A DNA stretch of 7,408 nucleotides from Candidatus Levyibacteriota bacterium (GTDB taxonomy: Bacteria > Patescibacteriota > Microgenomatia > Levybacterales > UBA12049). Below are positions 7,062-7,408 of this stretch, in pieces. The stretch covers positions 1-7,408 of the forward strand of contig JAHFKE010000040.1 in assembly GCA_023245515.1 (NCBI GenBank), written 5' to 3'. A model generated the notes under the pieces. It saw only the letters and a program-made list of their open reading frames with translations, ran no database searches and was not told where the DNA came from. Position 1 is the stretch's first letter; each line of letters begins with the position of its first letter. A program made the position numbers and the translations under genes.

Positions 7062-7095
7062 ACAAAATTGTTTTTACAAAGCAAGATAATTTTGT
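7062..7095. repeat. 8-bp inverted repeat in the divergent promoter region
   Basis: ACAAAATT (7062-7069) and AATTTTGT (7088-7095) are exact inverted copies separated by 18 bases. The region is AT-rich, so chance is a real possibility. An operator with half-sites about two helical turns apart is the alternative reading. TTACAAA also occurs twice as a direct repeat (7060-7066 and 7074-7080). Confidence 0.3.
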
Positions 7096-7100
7096 TATGT

Positions 7101-7110
7101 TTTGCGCAAA
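7101..7110. promoter_or_regulatory. Perfect 10-bp palindrome, candidate operator
   Basis: TTTGCGCAAA reads the same on both strands. It lies in the 100-bp divergent intergenic region, about 40-49 bases upstream of the predicted transcription start of the gene at 7150 and about 52 bases upstream of the minus-strand gene. This is a position where a dimeric regulator could act on either gene. No cognate regulator is visible in the window. Confidence 0.3.
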
Positions 7111-7133
7111 GAAGGATGATTGGTGTGTGAGCA

Positions 7134-7142
7134 TGGTATAAT
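7134..7142 (+). promoter_or_regulatory. Extended -10 promoter of the gene at 7150, leaderless
   Basis: TGGTATAAT is a perfect extended -10 element (TGn plus TATAAT at 7137-7142). No good -35 hexamer lies 16-18 bp upstream, as is usual for extended -10 promoters. Seven bases separate it from ATG 7150, which puts the predicted transcription start at or one base before the start codon. No Shine-Dalgarno sequence is present. Confidence 0.6.
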
Positions 7143-7149
7143 AGTCTTT

Positions 7150-7408
7150 ATGGCAAATAGTGAACAAGGCAAAATAATACCTGAAGATTTGATTTCAAAG
7201 TTACGAATTCCTACTGAGGTCTCCGGAGCGCATAGTTTGGCAACCAGTCTCTTGGAAACGGGTCTTAATGAAGGTGGGTTTGAGAGGTCTGTTGGGAATT
7301 GTCACACCGAAGGGGTTGATAGTGTCGTCCTTTTTGATCGTAATAATGAGCGAGACGGGATGGTCAGATTCTATTATGCCAAGCAGGGATTGCATAAGCT
7401 CTCGGATC
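7150..7408 (+). CDS. Unknown protein, 3' partial
   Basis: An open frame of 86 codons runs from ATG 7150 to the right edge without a stop. It begins MANSEQGKIIPEDLISKL and later contains VDSVVLFDRNNERDG followed by MVRFYYAKQGLHKL. I see no recognisable motif, signal peptide or membrane segment. The visible part looks like a soluble mixed alpha/beta N-terminal region. Support for a real gene is the perfect extended -10 box at the right distance from the ATG and a plausible amino-acid composition. The competing minus-strand frame at 7201-7395 has no promoter and poor composition. It is transcribed away from the membrane-protein gene, so the two could share regulation through the 7050-7149 region. 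Confidence 0.7.
   Translation, partial: MANSEQGKIIPEDLISKLRIPTEVSGAHSLATSLLETGLNEGGFERSVGNCHTEGVDSVVLFDRNNERDGMVRFYYAKQGLHKLSD

Noticed and set aside
1..7408. CRISPR array, transposase, toxin-antitoxin pair or defence cassette
   Set aside because: No regularly spaced repeats, DDE or serine recombinase motifs, or small overlapping co-directional gene pairs are visible.

Overview
The window holds four protein genes, the start of a fifth and one gene remnant, all bacterial in style (genetic code 11, dense packing, base composition by eye in the mid-40s per cent GC). At the four starts inside the window a -10-like hexamer ends only 6 or 7 bases before the start codon and there is no usable Shine-Dalgarno sequence, so most transcripts probably begin at the start codon itself (leaderless). 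That habit, the many short genes of unknown family and the overall look of the proteins suggest a Patescibacteria/CPR-type bacterium. This is an inference, since no rRNA or marker gene is present.

Layout. Bases 2-886 (+) are the 3' part of a zinc-free quinone oxidoreductase of the MDR superfamily. It converges on a complete P3B-type (MgtA/MgtB-like) Mg2+ P-type ATPase at 1001-3544 (-). Just upstream of the ATPase start, at 3581-3708 (+), lies a decayed second copy of the oxidoreductase 3' end, so the ATPase gene sits between two direct repeats of about 90 bp that are 96% identical. A near-consensus promoter then drives a complete 862-residue dikinase with the three-part layout of rifampin phosphotransferases (3807-6395, +). 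This overlaps tail to tail by 6 bp with a 219-residue single-pass membrane protein of unknown family (6390-7049, -). A 100-bp divergent promoter region with a perfect 10-bp palindrome separates that gene from the start of another unknown gene (7150 to the edge, +).

The genes do not form an operon: orientations alternate (+, -, remnant +, +, -, +) and each intact gene starting in the window has its own start-proximal promoter candidate. No single pathway links them. The observations most worth checking are the repeat-flanked ATPase cassette with short inverted matches at its edges, the leaderless promoter geometry, and the dikinase, whose substrate is unknown and could be a drug-like molecule.
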